A stretch of DNA of 64,000 bases. Origin: Thysanoteuthis rhombus (Eukaryota > Mollusca > Cephalopoda > Oegopsida > Thysanoteuthidae). The notes under the pieces were generated by a model. It saw nothing but the letters and a program-made list of their open reading frames with translations. It did no database searches and was not told the origin of the DNA. The DNA lies in NCBI GenBank assembly GCA_963457665.1, contig OY735212.1:60225228-60289227 (forward strand), written 5' to 3'. The position numbers were made by a program, and so were the translations under genes. Below are positions 23,652-36,029 of this stretch, piece after piece (positions within the stretch are counted from its first letter, which is position 1; each line of letters begins with the position of its first letter).

Positions 23652-25750
23652 TTGCCATGAGATTTCGGACATTATTTATAAGATGACCGTATATTTTTTT
23701 CTAAAAATGCTAATAATGTTAGTATCTGAAATATCTACAAACAATATGATTTATCAGTTCCAGAATCCCAAACCTATCTGCATTTTTCTTTAAATGTTTT
23801 CTTCACACAAATAATTCAATAGAAATGGGCATTTTCCTTGGCTGAATCCCCTAAAAAATTAAGGCCAAGCGGAATTTTGCACCATTGACAGGATTGGTAG
23901 CATACAATGACATATCCAGAAGCCACTCAAATCCAATCATGGCGAAAAAGTTATGAGCATGGGAAAATAGCTCCATATTTACCTATATTTACCTATATCA
24001 ACCTAATATATCACTTAGTTCAGGTTTGGTTACCATCATCTGTTTCTGAATCTATTCCTTATTGATGGTTGATTATTAAGATTTGTTTTGAATTTAAAAA
24101 ATGGAGTGGATGGATGATCACCTACAAACACTCATAGGCATTAAAGAATATGTAGCATGGGTAAAAAATGACTAAATTCAAAAGAGTGAGAGTGTACATT
24201 TGGCATTAAAGTAACTTTCAAGATTTCAAGTACTATTTGTTTATATTTTTCTATACAGCACAGTATATTAGAGAAAAGACACGAGTCCAAGATGTCATAG
24301 AAACAGTGAAAAATGGCAATGGGGTGGGCATTACAACACACAACGTTGATCCCCAAAGATCATGTGTGAAATTGTAGCTGATAGAAAGTAAGATGGTGTG
24401 ACAAGCTAGATAAAATTCATGAAATCTGGCTCTGCAATACCCATGATTGAAAAGGTCTGATGAATCTTGGAGAAGGTCTATATCCTACAATGGAAACCAA
24501 TTATGATGTTGTTTTTTTTATCTTATTTCTTGCATCGACAAAAATTCATTTGTTGCGCATAACTGTTACCTACAGACATTATGGCAATACATTAATTTTC
24601 TCCTTGTAGTACAATTGTTTAATTTTTTTTTATAAATGTTATGTCTGTCTCCTTGAAAACTATGAATGTCTATAAGATAATGCAGATGGTAATTGTTAGA
24701 ATGTAATCTCCTTTATAATAACTTTGAATGTTGTTCTGTGTAAATGAAAAGGTTTAAAGAAACTAAAATGTGTAAATTTTTCAAGATTTCTTTTTCGAAA
24801 GAGCAAAAGATAAAAACATGAAAACCAAGTTCTTTGCACATGATCTCTCTGAAGTATCTTTCATTTTCAAAAAGTATTGATGAGCTGCAATAAATAGATA
24901 TGCTTTTACATATCATATGTAACTTGGCATTTTACTTGCCTTAAAACTCTTCTTTCTTGCTATGAGGGTTGGATTAAGGTTGTAAAGGGCCCCTGGTTAT
25001 AATTCAAACTGAGGCCCTCTTTTTTCTATTAACTAATTTGGGGGGTCTCTAAATTTTGAGCACCTTGGATTCAGCCACCCCCCCATCTTGCACTGCTTGT
25101 TATTATTAACTTTTCTTCTCATATTTACATTAGTCAAATGTAAAAGAGGTGAATATTTAATGCAAAGTTCCTCCACTAACTGTCCCACTCTTGCATGTGC
25201 ATATGGTAACAGATACAGCTAATCTCTGCAGGGGCCAGGTAGCTCTGATTATCATCTCATGAAATTAATCTTGTTGCACCATGTTTTCACAGAAACGAGA
25301 TCTTGTGAATAACCCCCTCCCACGAAAAGGTTACCATTTCCGCCATTGATATTGTTTGCTTCCCCAGGTAGACATGACTGTTGACTTTGGATCTACATGA
25401 TGGAGAAAGACAAAAGCTTGTAGCTGCTTTTGTTACTTTTATTTCTTTTTTTTTTTTCTTTATCTCATGTCAGGAGAAATAAGCAATAGGCGACCTTGGC
25501 CTATCCCTGACTCCCAGCTCATCCCTCTTCGTGGATGCTGCTGCCACCACCCCCGACAGTGTTTAGTTGTTAGTGCCAGCTCTGTAAATATTCTTAGCAG
25601 TCTGAAGCGCAATTTGAAAAACACCAGGCAATATGCTATTTAGTCTCCAGTGTAAACTGGGGATACTGAGCTGCTGGATTTTTTTTTTTCAGGTTGTGAG
25701 ATATTAGGTTATCTGGAATATAATGGCTAATTGGCTTCTTTGAAATAGAA
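23652..25750. other. Mostly featureless DNA, possible hAT-end remnant
   Basis: At 24963-25080 'gagggttggattaagg' with 'gggcccc' nearby resembles the left end of the hAT-like element at 45274 (CAGTGCCGGATTAG, with 'gggccc'), but no right end is visible. 25480-25650 is richer in G+C and unique, with no open frame or motif I can name. Confidence 0.4.
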
Positions 25751-26165
25751 TCAATCCATATATAAGCCCTTTATGCAAATCAGTATGTTCAGTTGTATAA
25801 TTGTATGGTTGTATGTTCTGCCCAATTCCTGTTATAATGTAAAAGTTATAATGGATTGGTCCATGTGAAATAGATTTACATAGCTTGAAAAAACAATTAA
25901 ACGGTTGTATTAAAATGAGATAGGCTTGTATGACATAACAATGGATAGTATTTCACAGAATCAATGGGTATATAGAACTAAGAGAAAAGAAGAAGAGTGT
26001 GTTGTGAATGAAAGAAATGTTAAACGTTGATGACTTTAAAAAAAGATCTTGAAATTAGGATACTTGAATCATTAAAAAAAAAATTACCTATTATAATAGC
26101 CTTAGGCTCCTTAGTGTCGACCCGTGCATAAATATCATTTCTTCTGGGAATCTGCCAGTATTTAA
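25751..26165 (+). repeat. Family F repeat, copy 2
   Basis: Collinear with 18541-18911: 'atccatatataagccc', 'cctgttataatgtaaaagtt', 'tgtatgacataacaatgga', then 'ggctccttagtgtcgaccc'. It holds an extra purine-rich insertion near 26000-26080. Confidence 0.75.
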
Positions 26166-26654
26166 TAACGTACCATCCTCTTGTAAACTTCTTCATTTTT
26201 CTTATCTTTTTTTTATAATGGTGTGATATTGTTGTTATGCCAACTTGTGTCTCAGACTGTAAAATGAGTTTTCTTTCTCTTGCATCTTTTGTTGATTTTT
26301 TGCAGTTACAGAAATATATCCTCTGCTCACTTCATCTTTAAAATTAGTATTTCCATTAAAAAACTTATAAAAAAGCATTTCATGATCGGAAATAGTTTTA
26401 TCACTACGTACTTGATTATTGTTATCGTTACTTTGAGGAGTGGCCGAAATGATACTCATGCAACAAAATGATGTATACTTTTTTCTTTTTTTTTTTTTAA
26501 CATATTTGCACTTTTGCTGCTAAAAATATAAGTTTCAAATATCAAATATTTCATTTTTAATCTTGTCAAAAAAATTTAGTTTTCAAAGAGACAAGTTGGT
26601 ACATAAAACAAAATCATTCGTTTGTGAGATTGGTCAATTCTTTTCTGGACAATA

Positions 26655-26768
26655 GGCTGGTTTGACCAGAACCAGAAGAGATTAAGAAACATCAGTTGGT
26701 TTGACCAAAGCCAGAACAGATGAGGAGACCTCGGCTGGTTTGACTGAAGCCAGAACCAATTTAGCATA
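26655..26768. repeat. 39-bp minisatellite, about 2.8 units
   Basis: The start 'tggtttgacc' recurs at 26658, 26697 and 26736 with 'agccagaac' following. The 39-bp period keeps frame, so the minus-strand frame 26576-26905 shows a repeated WSNQ motif every 13 residues. That frame is probably not a gene. Confidence 0.8.
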
Positions 26769-26811
26769 AAATTGAATCCTATCATTGGGGAATTTCTTTT
26801 TAAAAGTTTTC

Positions 26812-26945
26812 TCTGGACATGATAAACAGTAAATATAGAAAATTGAAGCCCTTTGGCTCCAATGGTGCAGTCTATGATGTATACATAACCAGTCCAATGG
26901 ACCAATATGAAAACTGAAGAAATTTAATTTGACAGTTTTTAATAG
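26812..26945 (-). repeat. Family A repeat, 5' fragment
   Basis: The + strand reads 'ctggacatgataaacagtaa', 'ttggctccaatggtgcag' and 'aatatgaaaactgaagaaat', then gacagttttt, the reverse of the family A 5' 150 bp. Confidence 0.7.
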
Positions 26946-27049
26946 ACCAACAGGTTGAAATGTGTGCAGAATGAGCAGACCCCACCCATTCATTAACATA
27001 CTGTCTATGGCTTTGAGAAGGACCATTAACATTCAGAAAATCTTTTTGA

Positions 27050-27455
27050 GACAAATGAACTCCTCCTTCGTGTTGATAACACGACATTTTGACTGATCTA
27101 TTCTATGGCCTTCTATAGATGTAATATTCAAATATGATGGTGGTAAACAGAATTTTTCAAATGGTTGCAATGCTACAACATTGGATTCATGTGATTTTTT
27201 TTTTTTTTCTTTGTGAGTCCTGACTGTTGAGTAGCAGAAGTTACATCGGGTTGAACTCTGCACTCATCTGACTTATACACTCTATCAACATGTTGATGTG
27301 GGTTACTGCCTTGATTTTTCTCATTTTCCAACAGCATTGCCTGTCTATAATCCAGATTTTTTTCTTACCATCTCATTCAAACAGCACACCTGAAGAAGGC
27401 TGTAGAATGTATCAGCCAAAACATTGTGTTAGCAACAATACAACAAGAAGAACTT
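27050..27455. mobile_element. Family G element with long inverted ends carrying hammerhead-like cores, copy 1
   Basis: The left end (27071-27121) and right end (27387-27437) are imperfect inverted repeats of about 50 bp, and similarity continues outward for another ~20 bp. Read outward, the right end has CTGAAGA (fits hammerhead CUGANGA), then a GGCTG...CAGCC stem, then AAAAC, then attgtgttagcaaca. The left end, read on the minus strand, has the equivalent GAAGGCCATAGAAT and gtgttatc. The ~260-bp interior is shared with 36105-36410. No coding capacity. PLE terminal repeats carry hammerheads, so a PLE-derived non-autonomous element is my inference. Confidence 0.6.
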
Positions 27456-27988
27456 AACATCTTTAATGTAACCAATTCTACTTTGACAAAAGGCAATGAG
27501 TACTGAATGCATTGACAACGCATGTTAGCAACATTAAATTGAAGACATTCGGTTTATGGATGAAAGAGATGAACTAATGGATATCATTTGAAAATTGCCT
27601 TGTAAATAAATGAGGATGAAGATACACTTGTGAAGAAAAATATTAAAACAGGATTTCACATACTCGTGTAGTTTCACAAACATTTTATGTACGTATGGAA
27701 AGCTGTTTTTCAGTGTATACCATCCATGAAAATATATGGAGGAGATGATGAAAAAATGACCAAAAGAGAATGAAAAGACAGAAAATGGAATCAGAATAGC
27801 AGAAATAGTTCTGTAAGAAAAGAATTTCGAGGGCAAGAACTGTGTGGGAGTAAGAAGGTTTGTTAGTTGGACAAAGTAAAACAATTACTTTCACACATGG
27901 TAGAGGAACACCAAGATATAAATCAAAATAGTTTATACTGAATTGTTTTCAACTGAGTCCCAACAGCAGATGCAGAAACATTATCTTA

Positions 27989-28421
27989 TCAATAACTGTG
28001 GACCAAAACTGTCGGCATGGATTTTTCCAGTTTTCAAGTGAGTCTGACTGGCTATGTATGCATGTGTTGCATGAACAGATCACACCAATTGAGCGAAAGG
28101 TCTGAAAATTTGAATATTCACTCCTTGTCATGTCTAGAAAAAAAAATTTTTTTTTTTTTTTTGAAACCCCCACCACAGCCCCCAAATAAGGATTCTATTA
28201 GGGTTTCAATTTACAATGTAAGTTGGTGCTATATTGGTCCCATAGATTGTTTCTAGTCGTATTCACAATTATTTCTGAACTTTTTTCAATGATTATAGTC
28301 CTAAGGAAGGCGAGGGAAGCAATTTATTCATTGATTATCCTTTTTTCCAATTTTTTAATTGATCACTTCCAACATGCCATGCTGCCAAAAGACATTGGTC
28401 ACGTGACTCACCAGACCTGTT
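27989..28421 (+). repeat. Family A repeat, near full length
   Basis: It starts aataactgtggaccaaaact and ends ccagacctgt. All family blocks are present in order, with a poly-A/poly-T expansion near 28140-28162. Confidence 0.85.
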
Positions 28422-29900
28422 TCATAATATTATGTAGTGAAAAAGTCCTTTTCCATTTTGCCTCTATATATATATTCGCACAAAAATATCTTCTCTTCAC
28501 ATTTTATTCATAACACAATAAAAATGAAATACTGATTCCTGTATAAATCTATTCATGTATCCCAGGGCTAGATTAAGACCATGATAGGCCCCACGCCACC
28601 CATAAGTTTGTGGACCATCATATTAGAATTATATGAGATCTGAATAGTTAGTTTATATCAAAGCACAAAAGAAATACAAAAAAATAAATATGCATTTTTA
28701 AGATTTGAAAACTAAACAGATTCAGGAAACTGCATTAGTCCAAGGATTACCCAATTTTTCTTTATTCTCTGAAATTGACTCTTAATGAACTTATGTATAT
28801 ATGGTTGTATTCGCCAATTTCTATTAGTGTCAACGTCCAATATGTAAGTCGCAGCAACAGTCAGGATCTTTAATACCGGTAGGTCTTCCCCCTGGAAGAT
28901 TGGCACAAGATCCGTTTCCCCCTAATTGACTTTTTACTAAACTAATAAATATCTATAGACATAATAGTGTGCTCACTTCTACATTTCTCTTTCTCTATCT
29001 TATCTATAGACAGCAGTATGTTGTTATAAGTGAGGTTTAATTTTGTTCTCTTACAAATTTTTTACAGGAAATAGAAAACAAATGCACAATCATGTTTTAA
29101 TGTCATAGAGTTTTTTCTGAATTTTTTTCATCCACTTCCGTGAAGTAACATAGCATTCCCCATTTTAAAATTCAACCTCATAAGAAAAATATCATTTTGT
29201 AAAAATTTTTTCTAAAAAATATACTACACCTGTACAAGCAAAGATAATACGTATTCATATTATCTATATAGTTAGTATGTTTTTAATATAGCAGTATAAT
29301 TTTTGTACGCCTCTATATACACATATACAATCAAGCAAATTTTTATGTTAACTTATATTTTTTTTTTAAATTTTGGAGTGTAACTTTTTAATCAACATGA
29401 TTTTTCTTTATATTCACGTATTTTGGTCTTATGTATGGATGGTTGTAAATTGGGGAGTGCCTGAATCTGATTGAGCTTTTGTAGGTGTTGCAATTAGCAG
29501 GAGAACTTTTAAAGAGGCAGATTCTACTTTTATCTTCCTATTCTAGATAACTACTAAGAATGGTAGGAAACGAACAAACTGGTGGGATGTTGAATAATTA
29601 ACAGCTGACTAGCAACTTGCATGCTTCACCAGTTGCCAACTACGTTGTGCTATTGGTAAAGAGCAACGTCGCTCTTTTGACCATCACCTCCCTTTTTTGC
29701 CATCCCACACGCAGTCCTAGTCAATCCTCTCCCTCCCCCATTTCCCTGATGAACATCTGGGATGGAAGCAAGCCGGAACAACATCCATCATCCCATCAGG
29801 TTAAAATCCCAAACACAATTACAGTTTAGTCAATGGATGAAAATAATTCTCACTCTTCACAACGATGATGATGACCGAGGAGAAGGAAAGAGAAGAGATA
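28422..29900. other. AT-rich DNA with a G+C-richer island at 29620-29820
   Basis: 28563 onward begins 'cagggctagattaagacc' with 'aggcccca', resembling a hAT-like left end, but no matching right end is visible. 29620-29820 is unusually rich in C and unique, with a 70-codon open frame that matches nothing I know. Confidence 0.4.
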
Positions 29901-30348
29901 ACAGGTCTGGTTAGTCACTCAATAGAAACCATCATGTGACCGATGTATTATGGCAGCATGATGTGTTGGGGATGATCAATCAAAAAATTAGAAAAAGGGT
30001 GATCATGGATAAGTTACTTCTCTCGCTTTTTATTGGGTAGTGATTATCAAAAAAGTCTGAATTTTCAGAAAACACGTGAATGCTGCTGGACATGAATTAA
30101 GGGATCAATTTGGCACAAACTTATAATGCAAATCGAACACCCAACTAAAAAACAATTGGGGTTTGGAGGGTTAAAAAAACAAAAATACATTTTTTTTCCT
30201 AGACATAATAAAGAGTAAATATTCAAATTTTCAGCCCCTTAGCTCTATTGGTTCGGTGTGTATGCATGATACAGACATAGCCAGCCAGCCAGGCCAACTT
30301 GAAAACTGAAGAAACTTAACTTTTAACAATTTTGGTCGATGGGTTTCT
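29901..30348 (-). repeat. Family A repeat, near full length
   Basis: The + strand runs from acaggtctggttagtcactc to gatgggtttct, all blocks in reverse order. It shows both ends of the family clearly, including the inverted 'agaaacc' words near each end. Confidence 0.85.
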
Positions 30349-30650
30349 TATAAAGGAAGGAATAGGATTCAAGAAGTTTGAGGAAAGAATATGGAGAGGG
30401 ATAGGAAGAGGAGGTAATAACTGTGGAGCAAAGAGAGGATGACAGGAAATCCCAAGAAGTTTGGATTGGGTAGAAGAGGAAGGAGGAGAAATGATGAAGA
30501 TAAACAGTAAAAGAGGGGGGAGGAGGAAACTGTGCTTATTTTTCACATTCAGAATTGGTGGTGGAGGGGGATGCACAATTGCTGGTATTACATGATAATG
30601 AAACTTCAGAAAGCATGGACAATCTCTCACTGCCATTTTACAATAAGTCT
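30349..30650. repeat. Purine-rich (GGA/GAA) low-complexity tract
   Basis: Dominated by A and G on the + strand from about 30350 to 30540. The 106-codon minus-strand frame here is proline- and serine-rich only because of this bias. Confidence 0.7.
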
Positions 30651-30654
30651 CTCA

Positions 30655-30698
<44 letters not shown>

Positions 30699-30700
30699 AT
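30655..30700. repeat. (TA)n(TG)n microsatellite
   Basis: An (AT)n core of about 13 units is followed by (GT)n. Confidence 0.9.
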
Positions 30701-30769
30701 CATTTTGTACAGGATGAGCAACTTCAACATATAGCTCAAATAAGTTTGTGGAGCCTAGACTACTTCAGC

Positions 30770-30938
30770 ATTGCAATGATGGTGCGGCAAATTTTGTTTC
30801 GGCAGCCATTTTTAGCAATTTCTTAGTCATTTTAGCTATCACAAATGGCCATAAAATGGTTAACAATGCTAACACGTGATTGATGCTTTTTCAAGGTCAA
30901 TTTAGCCCAGAAAAATTTTGCGTTGGCAACACTGCACA
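30770..30938 (-). repeat. Family D fragment ending in 'ttggcaacactg'
   Basis: Contains 'agccatttttagcaattt' and 'tcattttagctatc', and terminates at 'gcgttggcaacactgc', the same end as the element at 22661-23122. Confidence 0.55.
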
Positions 30939-32317
30939 CAGGTGCTCAGTTCCCAACTGAGAAATGGACTGAAACGTCAAAACTCTAAAGAATGGCATCT
31001 TCACTACAATAATGGCAGTTTTATTGAATATTCTTTGAGATAAACAAACCATCTTTTTTACCTTACTTCTTTCTATCCTTTGTAGTACATGAATAGAAAT
31101 TGTAATGCAGCCTAAAACTCTTGGAACTAAAGATTCCCACAGACAGCTGTGAATGCAATGACTTTTCATCTTTCATATTCCATTTTGAAATTCTCGAACT
31201 ATCAATTATAAATTATTTGCAACCATTTTTCACAATAAGCAAGTATGAAGAGCAAAACAAAATATTTATGAAATTTGTTATAAACTATAATTATTCGTGT
31301 ATAATACTCACTTTTTTCCCTAGATTTTTAAACCTAAAACTAGGGGTGCATATTATTTATACCTTTATACATACTATTGTGAGAGCTTACTTTTGTAGGT
31401 AGCTTGATGTAATTTTGTGTGAACATGTCTGCGTGTTTGATCTAATTACTTACTAATAACTTTATGAAACTTTACTAATCTGATTTTTAGTTGATATGAA
31501 CCTGGTAAAAAGTTGCACAAAGGTTAAATTTAGATACTACAAATTCAGAAAAGTCAGTGCATATGATACACTAGAGATATTTTTACCAGAATTTCATAGC
31601 CCATAATCAGGTGTGCATATTACTCTCAAATGACTATGGTATTTCAAAGGTTCATTTTATAGTATAATTTATTGAATAAGAAAGATAGTAAGTGGGGAAA
31701 TCTCTTTACAAGCATTTATATTTGTATGGTGGTTTACTGATCAGACAAATGTTTGGCGAGAAATAAAAGTTTAGATTCTCAAAATCAGGCTTTGTCTTTG
31801 ATTTTCAAATAACAGTAGAGAATAAAAATAATCCTTCCCTCTATTTTGAAATCCGATTGACCATCACTAGTCCAGAATCATTGGGTATCGGATTAGTGAT
31901 TTTGCCGGATCATACAGTGGTTAGATTTGAATATACTTAAGAGTTGGTATGAACCAAATGGACACACCTAAAAAAACAATACCCAAGTTGAAAAGTGTAA
32001 TAAGAATTAATTCAGATATCCTGTAAATCAGTTTAAGTTGGTTGATAAAGAAAAAGAAAAACATTAAATGGAAATCACATCAGATCAAATGGACGCAACT
32101 CATCTTCAACAGATGAAATTGCACTAACCGAAATTAGTGCCAGATCCTGATAAGTGATTGTGGGATTAGTGATGGTCAACTGTAAGTACTAACACTTGAT
32201 CAAGATACTAGCTCCTCTATATTACTATCCAATAATTTGATTACATCCTCTGAAATGTGAGCATTTTACTCAATCTTCTCAATCTTTTTGTTACTTTTTA
32301 TAATGATATGAAGTAAA
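30939..32317. other. AT-rich DNA, no recognisable gene
   Basis: Short chance open frames only. I recognise no repeat family or RNA gene. Confidence 0.4.
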
Positions 32318-32713
32318 ACAGGTCTAGGTAGCCACTCAATAGAAATCGTCATGTGATCAACATCTTTTGGCAGCCTGCCATGTTGGGGGTGATCAATCAA
32401 AAACTGAGAAAAAGGTTGATCAATGAATGAGTTGCTTCTTTCACCTTTTTGGTTCATGGTCACCAAAAGAGTCTGAAATTTCAAAAACAAGCATGGGCTT
32501 GAACTAAGAGATCAATTTAGCCTTTTTGCCAATTGACCCCACCCCTCCTCAAAAAAACAAAAATCTGTTTTTTCTAGACATAAGAAGTTAGTATTGAAAA
32601 TATCAGCCATCTAGCTCCATTGGTGCAGCCTGTACATATGATATATACATACAGCCAACCAAACCTACTCGAAAACTGAAATAACCCTATGTTGACAATT
32701 CTGGGGACGGTTT
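32318..32713 (-). repeat. Family A repeat, near full length
   Basis: The + strand runs from acaggtctaggtagccactc to ggacggttt, collinear with the copy at 29901. Confidence 0.85.
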
Positions 32714-34309
32714 ACAAGGTTTACAATTAGCAATGAAAGAACGGTGAAAATGCTTCATGCAAAATACTTCACTTATGTAAAACCTTGTCACTACCTTATG
32801 GACTAAGCCCATTGATAAAATGTAGACCTATTCTAAATTATCAAACCTTTTATCAAAATCTCAACCACAAACAATTCAGGAGAGAAAACTTGTTGCAAAA
32901 TTTTTTTTCTAAACTGCAAAAACTTTGTCTATTTTCATCTTATGCAATGGAGTCTAAAGTTACATTCCGTATTTTGATTCACTTGAAACACATCTGATCA
33001 AATCTATCAAATAGGAGAAAAAAAGGGTTTCCAACTAAGAGAAACACCTTCCCCTTTGGTGATCAATATTGGACTGGTGAAGTCCACTGCATCCTCCTCT
33101 CTATAAATATCTCCCTGCATAATACCGCATAGATTAGGGGATCAGAAAGTAATTATACATTTCACTGCTATAAATTATAAGCCAACCAACTATGACAAAA
33201 TCAGGGTTAAATGCCAAGAAACAAAGTGTGGATTTAGTTCCAGATCTCTTCTATCTGGCTGTGTGTTGTCTAAAGTTTAACCCTAGAGAGGATCGAGACT
33301 TTGAAGAGCAACTTTTTTGCCATTGCTTAGCTTTCAGAAAAAACACAAGATTTTTGACAATGATGGTGATCAGATTGTTGATAAACATTATTTAAATTCA
33401 CTGGCATTTGTTTTTATCTTGTTTTTGAAAATACGTAATTACTTTCTAAACACTGTAATAATTTGATTGATTGCATAAGATAAACAGCCAAGTAAAGTAG
33501 CTGGTAGTGTTGTGTGACATTAAATATGAACATAGATGATGATATAAAACCTGTCCGAGTATGAAAATCCACTAGAACAGTTGCTTGAGTGTCACCATTG
33601 ATCGGACGAAATACTGATTGATTGAATTGACAAGATCAATATCTTTATTCATTGCACTGTTTCCACCATTGTCTTTCAATTGATTTTGTCTGCTCTGCTG
33701 TTCAGAACAACATTTTTTTTTCCATTTGTATATTATGTTTCTTCTCTGCAGAAATGCATAATTTGATAAATATGATTGGATATTTTTTCCCTTGGAAAGA
33801 TGGTGTAAATATATTAATGTATTTTGTGGTACAGGAATGAATTGATAAGTGCCTAAGGGAATTATGGGAGATTTTGAAATTGACAATGTGGAAGTAATTC
33901 AAAAAAGCATCCTTTTGACTAAGTAATAATTGTTGCTGATTTTTTTCATTTCTGAATTTTTTCAAAAAGATCTCTGACCATTACCTTCATATTTATTTTG
34001 AATATTAGGAAGTGTGGCTTTTTTCAAATCAGTCTCATCCTTTATATTCTTTTTTCCTAATTTCTTCTTGTTAATTTGAAAATATCTCACTATAACGTCT
34101 TTGTGTTTGTATGCACAGAGATAACCTGACAACTGGCCATTGTACAAAGTTGATATTTGTCAGATATGTTTGTCTGTGTACCAAACATTGCAGTGTCAAG
34201 TTCATAATGGAAGTTCATCTTGAAATGGATTTAGTTTTTTGCTAGAACACTAAGTCAACAGCATCCATGAGTATGGATTTATTGATTGATTCTGTAATAG
34301 CATTTTTTT
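32714..34309. other. AT-rich DNA, no recognisable gene
   Basis: Open frames at 33192-33395 and 33572-33965 overlap in conflicting strands and lack recognisable domains or convincing splice borders. Confidence 0.4.
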
Positions 34310-34609
34310 AAAATTTCAACATTTACTCCTCATTAGGTCAACAAAAAATTTTTCTGTTTTTTTTCAACCCCGCCATCTCATTAGGTTTTTAGTGAAGGGT
34401 TCAATTTCCGATGTAAGATTTTTGCTAAATTGGTTGCTTCTTGCCTGCGTGTTTTTTTGAAAATTCAGTCCTTCTACTGATTACTGCCCCCAAAAATGCA
34501 AGGGAAGTAACATTCATTGATCATCATAGTTCCAATCACTCCCAACATGGCATGCTGCAAAATGATTTTAGTGACATGATGGTTTCTATTGAGTGATCAA
34601 CCAAACCTA
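34310..34609 (+). repeat. Family A repeat lacking the first ~100 bp
   Basis: It begins at 'atttcaacatttactcctca' and runs to 'gatggtttctattgagtgat', ending aaacctat. Confidence 0.8.
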
Positions 34610-35699
34610 TCTTCTTATATATTTGTTCCTTTTGTGACCGAAGTTTCCATCCATTTAATTAAGCTTTCAATTGTTTACAGATTTTCAAAAACCAGATGTA
34701 CATAACAAAATTCGAAGAATCTGTGTCATTCGTGCAGACACGTAAATTTGCCTGAAGGTTAATAATGTGTTGAGCTGAAGGGCTGTCTGAATGTTTTTAT
34801 AAAAGTCTTAAAGTATTAAGCACTTGCTGATAAATATGATTGATGTCTTTTATTACAAGAAGGATTAATTGAAATGTGTTAATGTAAGAAGGTTGTCTAA
34901 TTGGAATATGCACGTCCATTGATTGTTGGTCTCTTGATTCATCCATTAATGTACTTAAAGATCATCAATTTTCTTCTACCCTTGTCGAATCTTTTGTGAC
35001 CTTCAAATTGATATCCTTGGCAGTTTAGGTATAAATCCAAGGTAATTGTAATTTAAATTTGTATTTTATAGGAAGTTTTCCCTTTAGTGGCTGCTAAAAG
35101 TCACAATCATTCCAAATAACATTTAAAGGTACAGTTACTTGTGGTTCTTTCAAAGCATTCTTTTTTGTAATAGAAGTAGTTTTCTTGTATTTTCTATCAG
35201 AGTATGGAAGAAAAATAGAAATTCCTCCATGCAAAATGAAATGATTCATTGCAATGTTGAATTCTCTTAGTCTTTGAGGATATTTATAACAATTTGTTAA
35301 AATGACTGTTCATCTGTAGCATTTTACAATATATTGTTTTTGTTCATATTCTATATTTAGCATTTTTCATGGATACAAATATATCAAAATGACGAGTGTG
35401 AAGAGATTACTGGGTCATGACAAAAGTTATCAGATGAAGGTCATTTCAGTGCTACATTATTTGAAAAAAAACAAACGCCAATGAAATATTTTGTATCAGT
35501 AGCAATAGGTAGTCATCACTTTACTCAAAACTGTATGTATCTCTCTATATATAGATGTGCCTATTTAAACCAATTGCCAGTATCACATCAATTCAGTTGT
35601 TTGGGTTTTTTTACCGTGCACTTGATAAATTATGCTACTTTGATTTCTAGATATATCCTGATACAATTTCATCTTTGTACCTTAGTTTAGATGTTGCTA
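34610..35699. other. AT-rich DNA, no recognisable gene
   Basis: I see nothing identifiable on either strand. Confidence 0.4.
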
Positions 35700-35940
35700 T
35701 ACACTCCCACCTTTTGAAAGAAAAAAACAAAAAAACAACAATGTCCTGGTACAATTTTTCTAAGACAATTGAATCTGGTGTCTGTATCCTTGATATCAGA
35801 ACAACATTTTGGCTATTCCATTCTTCAGCCCTCATCAGGAGTAGAATTCGAGATGAGGGGCAAGTTTTTTTTCTGATGGTGATTGCAGGAAAAGCTTCTC
35901 CTCTTTCCCCATGTTTTATCCCTTGTTGAGGCCTGGAGAA
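35700..35940 (-). mobile_element. PLE-type terminal region with a clear hammerhead-like core
   Basis: On the minus strand, from 35838 to 35791, the sequence has an exact CTGATGA core. Then come G, a GGCT...AGCC stem II, AAAATG where GAAAC is expected, and ttgttctgatatc. The order and spacing match a hammerhead with one key base changed (G of GAAA to A). Flanking minus-strand sequence resembles no gene. Hammerheads with this context are known from PLE terminal repeats; assignment to PLE is inference, since no reverse transcriptase is visible nearby. Confidence 0.5.
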
Positions 35941-36029
35941 TGGATGAGCTCAAGTGTTATGTTGATAACATCATCCAAAGAAATACAGTTATACAAACAA
36001 AATTTGAAATTCAATGAGTTTTCCTGATG

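Noticed and set aside
26576-26905. 109-codon minus-strand frame with repeated WSNQ motif
   Set aside because: Periodicity comes from the 39-bp minisatellite, and the rest overlaps a family A fragment.
30316-30636. Proline- and serine-rich 106-codon minus-strand frame
   Set aside because: An artefact of a purine-rich low-complexity tract overlapping the end of a family A copy.
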